This document shows positions 22,557-30,288 of a DNA stretch of 33,605 nucleotides, piece by piece. The notes under the pieces are model-generated. The model was given only the letters and a program-made list of their open reading frames with translations. It was not told the origin of the DNA and searched no databases. Every line of letters starts with the position of its first letter. Within the stretch, counting starts at the first letter, position 1. This DNA comes from Pseudomonadota bacterium (GTDB lineage: Bacteria > Bdellovibrionota_B > Oligoflexia > Oligoflexales > CAIYRB01). The translations under genes and the position numbers were made by a program. Location of the stretch: the NCBI GenBank assembly GCA_026390445.1, contig JAPLFX010000259.1:1-33605 (forward strand), read 5' to 3'.

Positions 22557-24409
22557 CAGCGCAGAGGCAGGCCTTTCGCCTGCGCCTCACTGAGCTGGGC
22601 GGCACGGGCCGGGTCATACCACATCAGGCTGAAGAACTGCCGCAGCGAATAATACAGGGGCAACACCTGCGGGTGGCCGTACTTATCCCAGTAAGCCAGC
22701 CGGTGTGCCGGACTAAACCAATTTTGCACCATCAAGTGCGAATGATAGAGGACCCGGTCTAAACAACGCGTACTTAGTTCGAGTTCGGCGCGGGTTTTGG
22801 CGTAGATGACCCGGTCGACCAGGGCATCCACCGCCTTATTACTCAGGCCGGAGTAATTGCGCGAATAGTTTTGCTGCGCCGCCGCTGAGCCCCAGAAATC
22901 GCGCTGCTCGTTTCCTGGGGATTGCGACTGGCCAAAAATAACCGAGGTCATATCGAAGGCCCGACTCTCCAGCCGTTTGGTGAACACGCTTGCTTCCTTT
23001 TCGTCGATGCTCACCTGCACGCCTATCTTGCGCAGATTTTGCAGGTAGGGCTCGATCACCCGCTGGAAGCCGCCACCACCGAGCAAGATGCGAAACGCCA
23101 ACTTGCCGCCAGGCCCCTCGGCGACCCCGTCTTTGACCTTGTAGCCGGCTTGCTGCAATAATCCTGCGGCTGCGCGCAGACGCTCTTTAATCGCTTGCCC
23201 CCGACCCAACCAACCCATCTCTTTGGTAAAGACCTCAGCCGGCAGGTCGGCTTTGAGCGGGGTAAGGATGGCAAGCTCTTCGGCCGAGGGCAGACCGTGC
23301 GCTGCCAGCGGGGTGTTTTGGAAAAAGCTTTCGCTTTGCTGATACTGATTGAAGAACAGGTTCTTATTCGACCAGTCAAAGTCAAAGGCCAAGGCCAAGG
23401 CTTGGCGCACCCGAATATCCTGAAACAGCGGCAGGCGCAGGTTAAAGACGAAGCCCTGACCACCCTGGGCATTGCTGTCGGTCAGCAACTCACGTTTGAT
23501 ATAGTGCAGCGTATCGAACTTGTCGCCGGTCAGATCGGTCGCCCAGACCTTGGCGGAGGTGACCTGAAAGACGGTAAAATCGCCCTTCTTAAAGGCCTCG
23601 CCAAGGGCCGTTGGATCCTTGTAGTACTTGACTTGAATTTCATCGAAATTGTATCGCCCCTTGTTAATCGCCAGGTCCTTGCCCCACCAGTCCGGTTGGC
23701 GCGTCAACACCACCGCCGCGCCTGGGCGAAGCTCCTTGAGAACATAGGGCCCGGAGCCAATCGCTTGATCGGCAAACTCACCCTTTTCGTAGACGTGCTT
23801 CGGCAGGATCGGAAGCTCGGTGATGATCAGTGCGAGCTCGGGATTTTCCTTGGCGAAGGTGAACTTGACGGTCTTGGCATCTAATGCCTGCGCCTGCTTG
23901 ATGTCGGACCAATAGGACTTGTAAAAGGGTAAGACCTTATCGGAGCGAAAGAGCTCGAAGCTAAAGACGACGTCGGCTGCCGTGACCGGATGGTGATCGG
24001 AAAACACCGCTTCGGGGCGAATCTTTACCACCAGGGAGAGGTGATCGGGGGCTATCGCAAAGCTCTCCGCCAAGCTTGGATAGCGCGTAAAGGGTTCATC
24101 CAACGAACTCTCACCGAGCTCTTGAAACACCAGCTTTTCGACCTCAAACGAACCCTCGCCTTTCAAGGCGAAAGGATTGCGCGTATCGACCCCACCGTCT
24201 TCGCCAAGGATTAGTGAACCACCCTTAGGCGCCTGCGGATTGACGTAATCGAAGGCCTTAAAGCCCGGCGGATATTTGGCTTCGGCGCGCATCGCCAGAC
24301 CCGCACCAGATTCACCAGCAGCGAAGCCGAGCGAAGCCAAAGGTCCTATCAGGAACAAAGGTGCGATCAGAAACAAGGTCGCGGTCAGCGGTCGCCACAG
24401 TCGCATCAT
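22556..24409 (-). CDS. yejA: Periplasmic peptide-binding protein YejA
   Basis: 617 residues, SBP_bac_5 family. A signal peptide of about 30 residues ('TLFLIAPLFLIGPLASLGFA') precedes the mature protein, which captures peptides for the YejBE channel. Family signs are 'FKAFDYVNPQAPKGGSL', 'FSDHHPVTAADVVFSFELFR', 'GSGPYVLKELRPG', 'DIRVRQALALAFDFDWSNKN' and the C-terminal 'HSHLMVQNWFSPAHRLAYWD'. Two adjacent ATGs (24409, 24406) lie behind AAGGGG; the second has the better spacing. It is first in the yejABE operon and divergent from the ABC cluster across 129 bp. Confidence 0.93.
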   Translation of the reverse strand: MMRLWRPLTATLFLIAPLFLIGPLASLGFAAGESGAGLAMRAEAKYPPGFKAFDYVNPQAPKGGSLILGEDGGVDTRNPFALKGEGSFEVEKLVFQELGESSLDEPFTRYPSLAESFAIAPDHLSLVVKIRPEAVFSDHHPVTAADVVFSFELFRSDKVLPFYKSYWSDIKQAQALDAKTVKFTFAKENPELALIITELPILPKHVYEKGEFADQAIGSGPYVLKELRPGAAVVLTRQPDWWGKDLAINKGRYNFDEIQVKYYKDPTALGEAFKKGDFTVFQVTSAKVWATDLTGDKFDTLHYIKRELLTDSNAQGGQGFVFNLRLPLFQDIRVRQALALAFDFDWSNKNLFFNQYQQSESFFQNTPLAAHGLPSAEELAILTPLKADLPAEVFTKEMGWLGRGQAIKERLRAAAGLLQQAGYKVKDGVAEGPGGKLAFRILLGGGGFQRVIEPYLQNLRKIGVQVSIDEKEASVFTKRLESRAFDMTSVIFGQSQSPGNEQRDFWGSAAAQQNYSRNYSGLSNKAVDALVDRVIYAKTRAELELSTRCLDRVLYHSHLMVQNWFSPAHRLAYWDKYGHPQVLPLYYSLRQFFSLMWYDPARAAQLSEAQAKGLPLR

Positions 24410-24439
24410 CGGCCCCTTTGGTCTAGCTTTACGCGGAGG

Positions 24440-24459
24440 GTTGGACCAGATGATCCAAC
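24440..24459. promoter_or_regulatory. Operator-like palindrome between yejA and the ABC cluster
   Basis: GTTGGACCAGATGATCCAAC is an inverted repeat (GTTGGAcCA/TGaTCCAAC, nine-base arms matching at all but one position, GA centre) in the 129-bp divergent gap, 31 bp upstream of yejA. Position and symmetry fit a dimeric repressor site. The regulator is unknown. Confidence 0.45.
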
Positions 24460-24496
24460 TGAAAGCAGAGGTAGACTACGGCACCTTGGCGCAAAT

Positions 24497-24507
24497 TGTA
24501 AATTACA
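24497..24507. promoter_or_regulatory. Second short palindrome in the yejA/ABC divergent region
   Basis: TGTAAATTACA is a perfect inverted repeat of TGTAA around a single A, in an AT-rich stretch 32 bp before the plus-strand cluster. It may be an operator or part of the promoter. Confidence 0.3.
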
Positions 24508-24538
24508 GAGTGCCACCGACCATGGCAGTATACGAACC

Positions 24539-25678
24539 ATGGGACGTCTTTTGCATCTTTACCTTCTTTGGTGGCTGGGTCTCAGCCATCGGCTGCGCCA
24601 TGATTTAGCGCGCGAGCTGACCTTTGCCATAGCCAGCTGCGTGCTGATTGCGACCTTCTTTTATGTCTTCAACGACTTTCTCAACGTCCAGGTCGCCGCG
24701 CTCTCGGCAGCCATGCATCAGCGCTTTGCCAAGTTAGCGAGCATCGCGCTGTTGCTACTCACAGGTGCTAGAGCGGCGACGTGGTTAAGGCACGAACGTT
24801 TTGCCGCAACCGGTGTCAGACAGATGGCGCGTCACTTGGGCGAGAAGCGGACGACACTACAGGCTTGGTCGTGGCTCTATACCCTCACCTTGACCAGCTT
24901 CAGCCACGGCCTATGTTGGTGGATCATCCACCGCTACTTGACGCCCTGGTCGTTACCTCAAGCGGCGCTGTTTGAAGCGATGCTCCTAGTGACAACGGCG
25001 CTGGTGGTGCGCTGGCCAGCAGCGCCGCAGCCCGCCATGCAGCGAGATAGCGCACTCGAAAGAGACCGTAGCCTCGGCCTGACCCTGTACCTTTGGCGCC
25101 TCAGGCAGATCGTCGGACGCAACCGCGCGAGTCAATTTGCCCTTATCCTTAGCACGATGTTTTTACTCTTGGTCGCACTGGCTGCGATGCGGACCTTACC
25201 GCTATTCGTCGCCGCACTGTGCTCCTTGGCAGCAGGCTATACCTCGACGGCAGCACTCATCTTTCACCTCGCGGATGATCTACCTAGTGCTTGGACCGAG
25301 CGCGGTTCTGGCGTGACCCACGACCGCTTTGTAACGACTTATTTTTGGCTTGGTGCCACCCTGGCTGGGGCCTACGCGCTGGCAGCAAGCTGCGCCTACC
25401 TTAGCGGGACCGCAGCCCTCGGTGGTGGCGAGTTAGGTATCGCAACGATTGGCCAGGCCCTGCAGCTTGCCGCGGTAGCCATCGTTCCAGGTCTCACGGC
25501 GCCGATGCTGTGCATGCAAATCGATGGTCGCCGCAGCGGCATCAATTTGCTGCTGCTGCTGATAGCGGCGCTGTTTGTCGGCACTGCGGTGTTCGCTCAC
25601 TGGCTCGGGCTAGGTCTTATCCCCGTCCTAGGATCATTTGCCCTCAAGTCCCAAGCAGGGAGATTTTACCGAGCATGA
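24539..25678 (+). CDS. Polytopic membrane protein, probable ABC permease
   Basis: 379 residues with about eight to ten hydrophobic segments and short basic loops ('YLWRLRQIVGRNRASQ'). No signature motif is recognisable. Its stop overlaps the start of an ABC ATPase gene (ATGA), which by context makes it the permease partner in an ABC-2-like two-gene transporter; that is inference. The ATG at 24539 has no clear ribosome site. It is first of five plus-strand genes and divergent from yejA. Confidence 0.7.
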   Translation: MGRLLHLYLLWWLGLSHRLRHDLARELTFAIASCVLIATFFYVFNDFLNVQVAALSAAMHQRFAKLASIALLLLTGARAATWLRHERFAATGVRQMARHLGEKRTTLQAWSWLYTLTLTSFSHGLCWWIIHRYLTPWSLPQAALFEAMLLVTTALVVRWPAAPQPAMQRDSALERDRSLGLTLYLWRLRQIVGRNRASQFALILSTMFLLLVALAAMRTLPLFVAALCSLAAGYTSTAALIFHLADDLPSAWTERGSGVTHDRFVTTYFWLGATLAGAYALAASCAYLSGTAALGGGELGIATIGQALQLAAVAIVPGLTAPMLCMQIDGRRSGINLLLLLIAALFVGTAVFAHWLGLGLIPVLGSFALKSQAGRFYRA

Positions 25679-26430
25679 CGGAACCTAGCACCAACACGCC
25701 GCAAGCGCTGCTGCAGACCAAGCAACTGACCATGCGCTTTGCCCCGAGCTATCAGCTCGGACCAGTCGACCTACACCTCGCTGCAGGCGAAACCGTCGGG
25801 GTGGTCGGCAGAAACGGCGCCGGTAAAAGCACTCTGTTTCAACTCCTCACCGGCAACCTCGATGCCAGTAGCGGTGAGGTCCATGTCGATGGGCACCGCT
25901 TGACTCCAGATACACCCCGTATCAAGCGACTCATCGGTTATCTGCCGCAAGATCCGGTTCTACCACGCTGGGCGACCGGCCGGGAGGTCCTCGGCTACGC
26001 CGCGCGGCTCTACGAATTACCGGACATCGCCAAACGCGTCCCCGCGGCAGAAGCCTATTGGGACTGCGGCAGCTTTCGCCAAAAGCCGCTGAGTACGCTA
26101 TCATACGGCATGCAAAAGCGCGTCGCCCTGGCCCTGGCCACACTCCATGAACCACGCCTGTTGATCCTCGACGAGCCTTTTTCTGGTTTAGACCTAAATC
26201 ACATTAAGGCGCTCGAAGAGCTTCTGACAACGCGCGGCAGAAAAGGCCTAACGACCGTGCTCAGCACCCATGTGACGGCCTTTTGTGCGCGCCTGTGCAG
26301 TCGCGTCTGGAGCATTCAGGATGGCCGCTTAGAGAGTATCGAGCCGTGGCAGAGCCTTGACCAAGGACCACGCGAACAAGCGATCGAAGCCCGCTTTTTT
26401 GCTGCGCCTGCACCGCTGGCCCGTCCATGA
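25675..26430 (+). CDS. ABC transporter ATP-binding protein
   Basis: 251 residues, a single ATPase domain. Motifs are Walker A 'GRNGAGKSTLFQ' (about 45-55), Q-loop 'YLPQDPVLP', signature 'LSYGMQKRVALA', Walker B 'LLILDEPFSGLD' with its glutamate, and the switch histidine in 'STHVTAFC'. It resembles ATPases of ABC-2/CcmA-type exporters. The start is the ATG at 25675, overlapping the upstream stop; the listed 25510 is an upstream extension inside the permease gene. Its own stop overlaps the next gene's ATG (ATGA at 26427-26430), so three genes are translationally coupled. Confidence 0.88.
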   Translation: MTEPSTNTPQALLQTKQLTMRFAPSYQLGPVDLHLAAGETVGVVGRNGAGKSTLFQLLTGNLDASSGEVHVDGHRLTPDTPRIKRLIGYLPQDPVLPRWATGREVLGYAARLYELPDIAKRVPAAEAYWDCGSFRQKPLSTLSYGMQKRVALALATLHEPRLLILDEPFSGLDLNHIKALEELLTTRGRKGLTTVLSTHVTAFCARLCSRVWSIQDGRLESIEPWQSLDQGPREQAIEARFFAAPAPLARP

Positions 26431-28211
26431 GCGACCACCCAGGGCCAAGGTCGGCAAAGTCGCAGGTTTTCGGCTTCGGCGCATTCACCAAACGCTTTGC
26501 GCTGCCGCTTTGGCCATGGTACGCCGGCGGCTTCTTGCTGCTCGCCGCCGTCAACTTAGTCAGTCTGCAGATTCCCCAACTGGCTAAGATCATCATCAAT
26601 AGCTTGACCACTGGCGCCGACCTAAATGGTCTGCGCGGTGTGGCTTTGGCGATCGTCGGCTTAGGCTTTTTACTCATCATCATCCGGTCGCTATCGCGCA
26701 TCGTCATCTTCTGGCCGGGAAGGCGAGTTGAAACCGCCAGCAAATCGTACTTTTTCGGCCGCGTGCTGCGACTTAGCGAGGAGTTTTTTACCAGCCATGG
26801 CATGGGTGACCTGATCTCGCGCCTGGCCAATGACATCGCCCAGCTGCGCGCCTTTTATGCCTTTGGCGTGCTCCAGGTCCTGAACGTCATATTCCTCACC
26901 GTCTTCGCCATAGCCCGCATGGCCAGCGTGCATCTCATGCTGACTATCTGCAGCCTGATCCCTCTTGGCGTCATGTTCATCATCACCCGCTTTGCGATGC
27001 CACGCATGCATACCTACTCGCGCGACAATCTGGCTGCGCTTGGGACTTTGACCAATCGGGTGACCGAAGCCTTTGTCAATGTCCACGTCATCCAGGCCAA
27101 CGGTGCGACTCCAAGCTTTGCCGCCAGAGTGGAAGCACAAAATGCTGAGGTCCTCCGCACCAGCCTGCGCCTCGTCTATGTCCGCATGTTTGTGTTTCCG
27201 CTGATGACTTGTTTGGCCGGCGTGTCGCAGCTCATCGTGCTTTTTTATGGTGGGCAAGAGGTCATCGCCGGGCGCTTGTCGGTCGGCGATATCCTCGCCT
27301 TCAATGTGTATATCGGCCTGCTGACCTTTCCGTTGTCGGCCATGGGTATCATCTTGGCGCTATATCAACGCGCCAAAACGGCCCTCGAACGGATTGGCGA
27401 CATCGAACTAGCGGTGCCGCAGGGACGATTAAGCCCTGAGCCTGGCAGCAACTCCGACGCGCCGAAGCAGCACCCCCCGCCGCTGCTCGAGGTACGCGGC
27501 TTGAGTTTCCGGTTTCCGAGTAGCGCAAGTTCGAGCGAAAACGAGCCAACCCCTTTGGTCCTCGACGACGTCAGCTTCAGCCTAGCGCCGGGTGGACGTC
27601 TCGGCCTCTTTGGCAGCATCGGCAGCGGTAAATCCACCTTGTTTAACCTGATCACCCGGATCTATGAACCTCCGGCCGGGACCATCTTTTGGCGCGGAGT
27701 CGACGTTAGAAGCCTAGAGCCCATGGCACTGCGCCAGGAGATCGGCTACGCGTTGCAGCAAGTGCACCTGTTCTCGGCTAGCATTCGCGCCAATCTCGCC
27801 TTTGGCCTGACGCCCGTGCCGCCCGAGGTGGTTCTCGAAGAAGCCGCCCGCGGCGCCCAGATCCTCCCAGAAATCTTGGCCTTTGCTCAAGGCTGGGACA
27901 CCGAGATCGGCGAACGCGGCGTGCGCTTGTCTGGTGGCCAAAAGCAACGCCTCGCCTTGGCCCGCCTGTTGGTACGCAAACCACCGCTGCTGCTGCTCGA
28001 TGATGTCCTTTCGGCGCTGGATCAAGTCACCGAAACGAAACTGCTCGAATACATCTATGCCGTCGGTTCGGGCCTCATCATCGCCTCGCACCGAGGCTCA
28101 GCTCTGGAGCGCTGCGACCAAATTCTGATCCTTGAGCACGGCAAGATCGCCGCAAGAGGCTGCTACCTCGACTTGGTCGAACGCTATCCGGAGTTGGATA
28201 GTACCAAGTAA
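26427..28211 (+). CDS. ABC exporter half, degenerate-site subunit (MdlA-like)
   Basis: 594 residues: transmembrane domain (about 25-330), a linker with low-complexity inserts ('PSSASSSENEPTP'), then an ATPase domain. Motifs are Walker A 'GSIGSGKST' (about 396), signature 'RLSGGQKQRLALAR', and Walker B 'LLLLDDVLSALD', where aspartate replaces the catalytic glutamate. The H-loop is 'ASHRGSAL', with histidine kept but the usual 'RLST' lost. It should pair with an intact-site subunit, and the obvious candidate is the exporter half at 30289, two genes downstream. The ATG overlaps the preceding ATPase stop. Confidence 0.9.
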   Translation: MSDHPGPRSAKSQVFGFGAFTKRFALPLWPWYAGGFLLLAAVNLVSLQIPQLAKIIINSLTTGADLNGLRGVALAIVGLGFLLIIIRSLSRIVIFWPGRRVETASKSYFFGRVLRLSEEFFTSHGMGDLISRLANDIAQLRAFYAFGVLQVLNVIFLTVFAIARMASVHLMLTICSLIPLGVMFIITRFAMPRMHTYSRDNLAALGTLTNRVTEAFVNVHVIQANGATPSFAARVEAQNAEVLRTSLRLVYVRMFVFPLMTCLAGVSQLIVLFYGGQEVIAGRLSVGDILAFNVYIGLLTFPLSAMGIILALYQRAKTALERIGDIELAVPQGRLSPEPGSNSDAPKQHPPPLLEVRGLSFRFPSSASSSENEPTPLVLDDVSFSLAPGGRLGLFGSIGSGKSTLFNLITRIYEPPAGTIFWRGVDVRSLEPMALRQEIGYALQQVHLFSASIRANLAFGLTPVPPEVVLEEAARGAQILPEILAFAQGWDTEIGERGVRLSGGQKQRLALARLLVRKPPLLLLDDVLSALDQVTETKLLEYIYAVGSGLIIASHRGSALERCDQILILEHGKIAARGCYLDLVERYPELDSTK

Positions 28212-28316
28212 ACAGCCGATTAGCACGTGCATGGTCAAGGCCCATGCTTCAGTTGCGCGGCAATCGTACCGAGATCCAATACAAGCGAACCGTGGCAACC
28301 CCTTGGTTGGGAACGT

Positions 28317-30230
28317 ATGGGCAGATGGTCGAAAAAATTTAGCCTTCACCAACCGACGATCACCCGGGACCTAACCCTCGGCTTGCTCGCCGTCGTGGCT
28401 GTGGTGTTGGCGATCTCCGGCCTAGCCAATTATTTTTACACCGAATACCACGACCAGCTGCAGTTGGAGGGGAAGGCCGTAGAGCTAGCCAATGATATGG
28501 CTTCGGTTTTAGCCACGCCGATGTGGAACCTCAATATCGAAGAGGTGAAAAAGATCGTCTCTATCTATCGCCGCTCTGATCTCGTCCTTGACCTGAGCGT
28601 GGTTGACGATGTTGGCGCAGACGTGGTTCCCTACAGCAAAAATCGGGACAACGCCATGCTCGAGCTAACCAGGGCGATCCACCTCGGGGAGCGTAATATC
28701 GGTACGCTGCATATCGCCTTCATCGACCAAGGCAGCCACGCTCGTTCCCTACAGATGCTGCTCTATTCCCTAAGTGTTTTTTCGCTTCTCACCAGCGCCA
28801 TCGCTACAGCCCTGACCGCACTGCTCAGGCGAGTCGTGAAGGAGCCGCTGACGCGCCTAAGCGCCGGCCTGGCCGACATTGCCGGTGGCAACTATGACCA
28901 CCAATTTGAGATGGTGCGCCAGGTCGACATGAACCAAATTACCGACAAAGTCACCGTCATGTCCCAAGAGATCGCCAAGCGCGAACGCTCCCTCAACCAC
29001 AACCGCAATCAGTTGGAGACGCTGAATCAAGCGATCCTGGACATCTTTTCCTGCTCCGATGCGCCGCTGCTGGTACGTCAGACTCTGGCTATGGCCTACC
29101 GGGTCTGCGGCGTCGACCACAGCTGGTTTGTCGCCGACGTTGACCAATCCAACACACCAGGCGGGGACAAGCTGACACCGCTGGCGGCCGTTCGCGGCCA
29201 GCTCTTTCCCGCCACGGAACGCGAGGTCCGGTTGCAGATGGAGAAGCAGGATGGTGAACGGACCTTCTCCTTCCCGATTCGTTCGCGCAGCCACAACGTC
29301 GGGCACTTCACTCTGGCTTTTCCGACCAAGCCAGAGGCCACCGTCGCCGCCCTCCTCCGCTCGTTGATGTCGATCGCCACTTTGGCGATGATGCGGCTGT
29401 CGCTGATTCGCGAGACTGCCCTCATTGCCGCCGAACTTCAAGTTGCCGAGACCGTGCAACGGTCGATGATCATCGACGAGGCCAAACTGCCACCGATCGC
29501 CGCCTTCGCCTTCCACTACGAACCGGTCTTGCGCGTCGGCGGCGACTGGTTCAGCGTCACCCAGTCCGGTGATGGCAGCAGCGTCTACGTCATCCTTGGC
29601 GACGTCACCGGCCACGGCTTGGCCCAAGGACTGATCACCACGGCGATGGCGGGTGCGATGAATATCATCGAGGCGATGATCCATGATTTCGACCAAGGCT
29701 CCATCTCGCGTCCAGCGCAGATCGTCACCCTGCTCAACAACGTGATGAATAAGCTGGTCGGTAAAAGCAATCTGCGCATGACCTGCGTCGCCGCACAGCT
29801 CGACTTTGCGGCGATGCAGCTGACCATCTGCAATGCTGGCCACACCTTTCCGCTGATTCTGCGCCAAAGCGGTAGCACCAAGCCGAAGCTCGAGTCGTTA
29901 GCAAAAAATCAGCAGTTCATGCTTGGTGACGACAGCACCCCCGAAATCGCCTCCCACCAGTACACCGACACCACCTACAGCTTCAGTGCAGAGGACTTGC
30001 TGCTATTCTATACCGATGGCCTGACCGAGGCCCTGGATAAAGACGGTCGTCCTTTTGTACGCAAGTTTCAACGCCACATCAGCAAGGTTGCCTCGGCCCA
30101 GCAGGTCAGTGATCTATGCCAGGAAGTCCTCACCCTGTTTCATGATCACGTGAAGGACGTCCCGGTCAAAGATGACATTTGCCTGGTGGTCGTTGGGAAA
30201 AAGCCGCTATCAGGTGTCAAGGCTGCATAA
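28317..30230 (+). CDS. Membrane-bound SpoIIE-type PP2C phosphatase with HAMP and GAF-like domains
   Basis: 637 residues. A TM helix (about 20-41) is followed by a periplasmic sensor of about 105 residues ('LATPMWNLNIEEVKKIV', typical of such sensors), a second TM (about 147-170), a HAMP linker, a short coiled coil and a GAF-like region. The SpoIIE serine phosphatase domain runs from about 395. Its metal-binding motifs are intact: 'GGDWFSV', 'GDVTGHGLAQGL', 'CNAGHTFPLIL', 'YTDGLTEA' and 'DDICLVVVG'. Relatives dephosphorylate anti-sigma-factor antagonists (RsbU-like). No such antagonist or kinase gene is next to it. I start at the ATG at 28317; the listed 28227 adds a Cys-rich non-homologous leader. 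It lies between two exporter halves. Confidence 0.9.
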   Translation: MGRWSKKFSLHQPTITRDLTLGLLAVVAVVLAISGLANYFYTEYHDQLQLEGKAVELANDMASVLATPMWNLNIEEVKKIVSIYRRSDLVLDLSVVDDVGADVVPYSKNRDNAMLELTRAIHLGERNIGTLHIAFIDQGSHARSLQMLLYSLSVFSLLTSAIATALTALLRRVVKEPLTRLSAGLADIAGGNYDHQFEMVRQVDMNQITDKVTVMSQEIAKRERSLNHNRNQLETLNQAILDIFSCSDAPLLVRQTLAMAYRVCGVDHSWFVADVDQSNTPGGDKLTPLAAVRGQLFPATEREVRLQMEKQDGERTFSFPIRSRSHNVGHFTLAFPTKPEATVAALLRSLMSIATLAMMRLSLIRETALIAAELQVAETVQRSMIIDEAKLPPIAAFAFHYEPVLRVGGDWFSVTQSGDGSSVYVILGDVTGHGLAQGLITTAMAGAMNIIEAMIHDFDQGSISRPAQIVTLLNNVMNKLVGKSNLRMTCVAAQLDFAAMQLTICNAGHTFPLILRQSGSTKPKLESLAKNQQFMLGDDSTPEIASHQYTDTTYSFSAEDLLLFYTDGLTEALDKDGRPFVRKFQRHISKVASAQQVSDLCQEVLTLFHDHVKDVPVKDDICLVVVGKKPLSGVKAA

Positions 30231-30288
30231 GCGACGATTTAGGTCTAGGTGGTTGCGCAGAGTTGGCCGCATCTGATAGCTTCGCACG

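Noticed and set aside
28857-29867. 336-residue minus-strand ORF
   Set aside because: It is a shadow of the SpoIIE phosphatase gene, whose motifs are intact on the plus strand.
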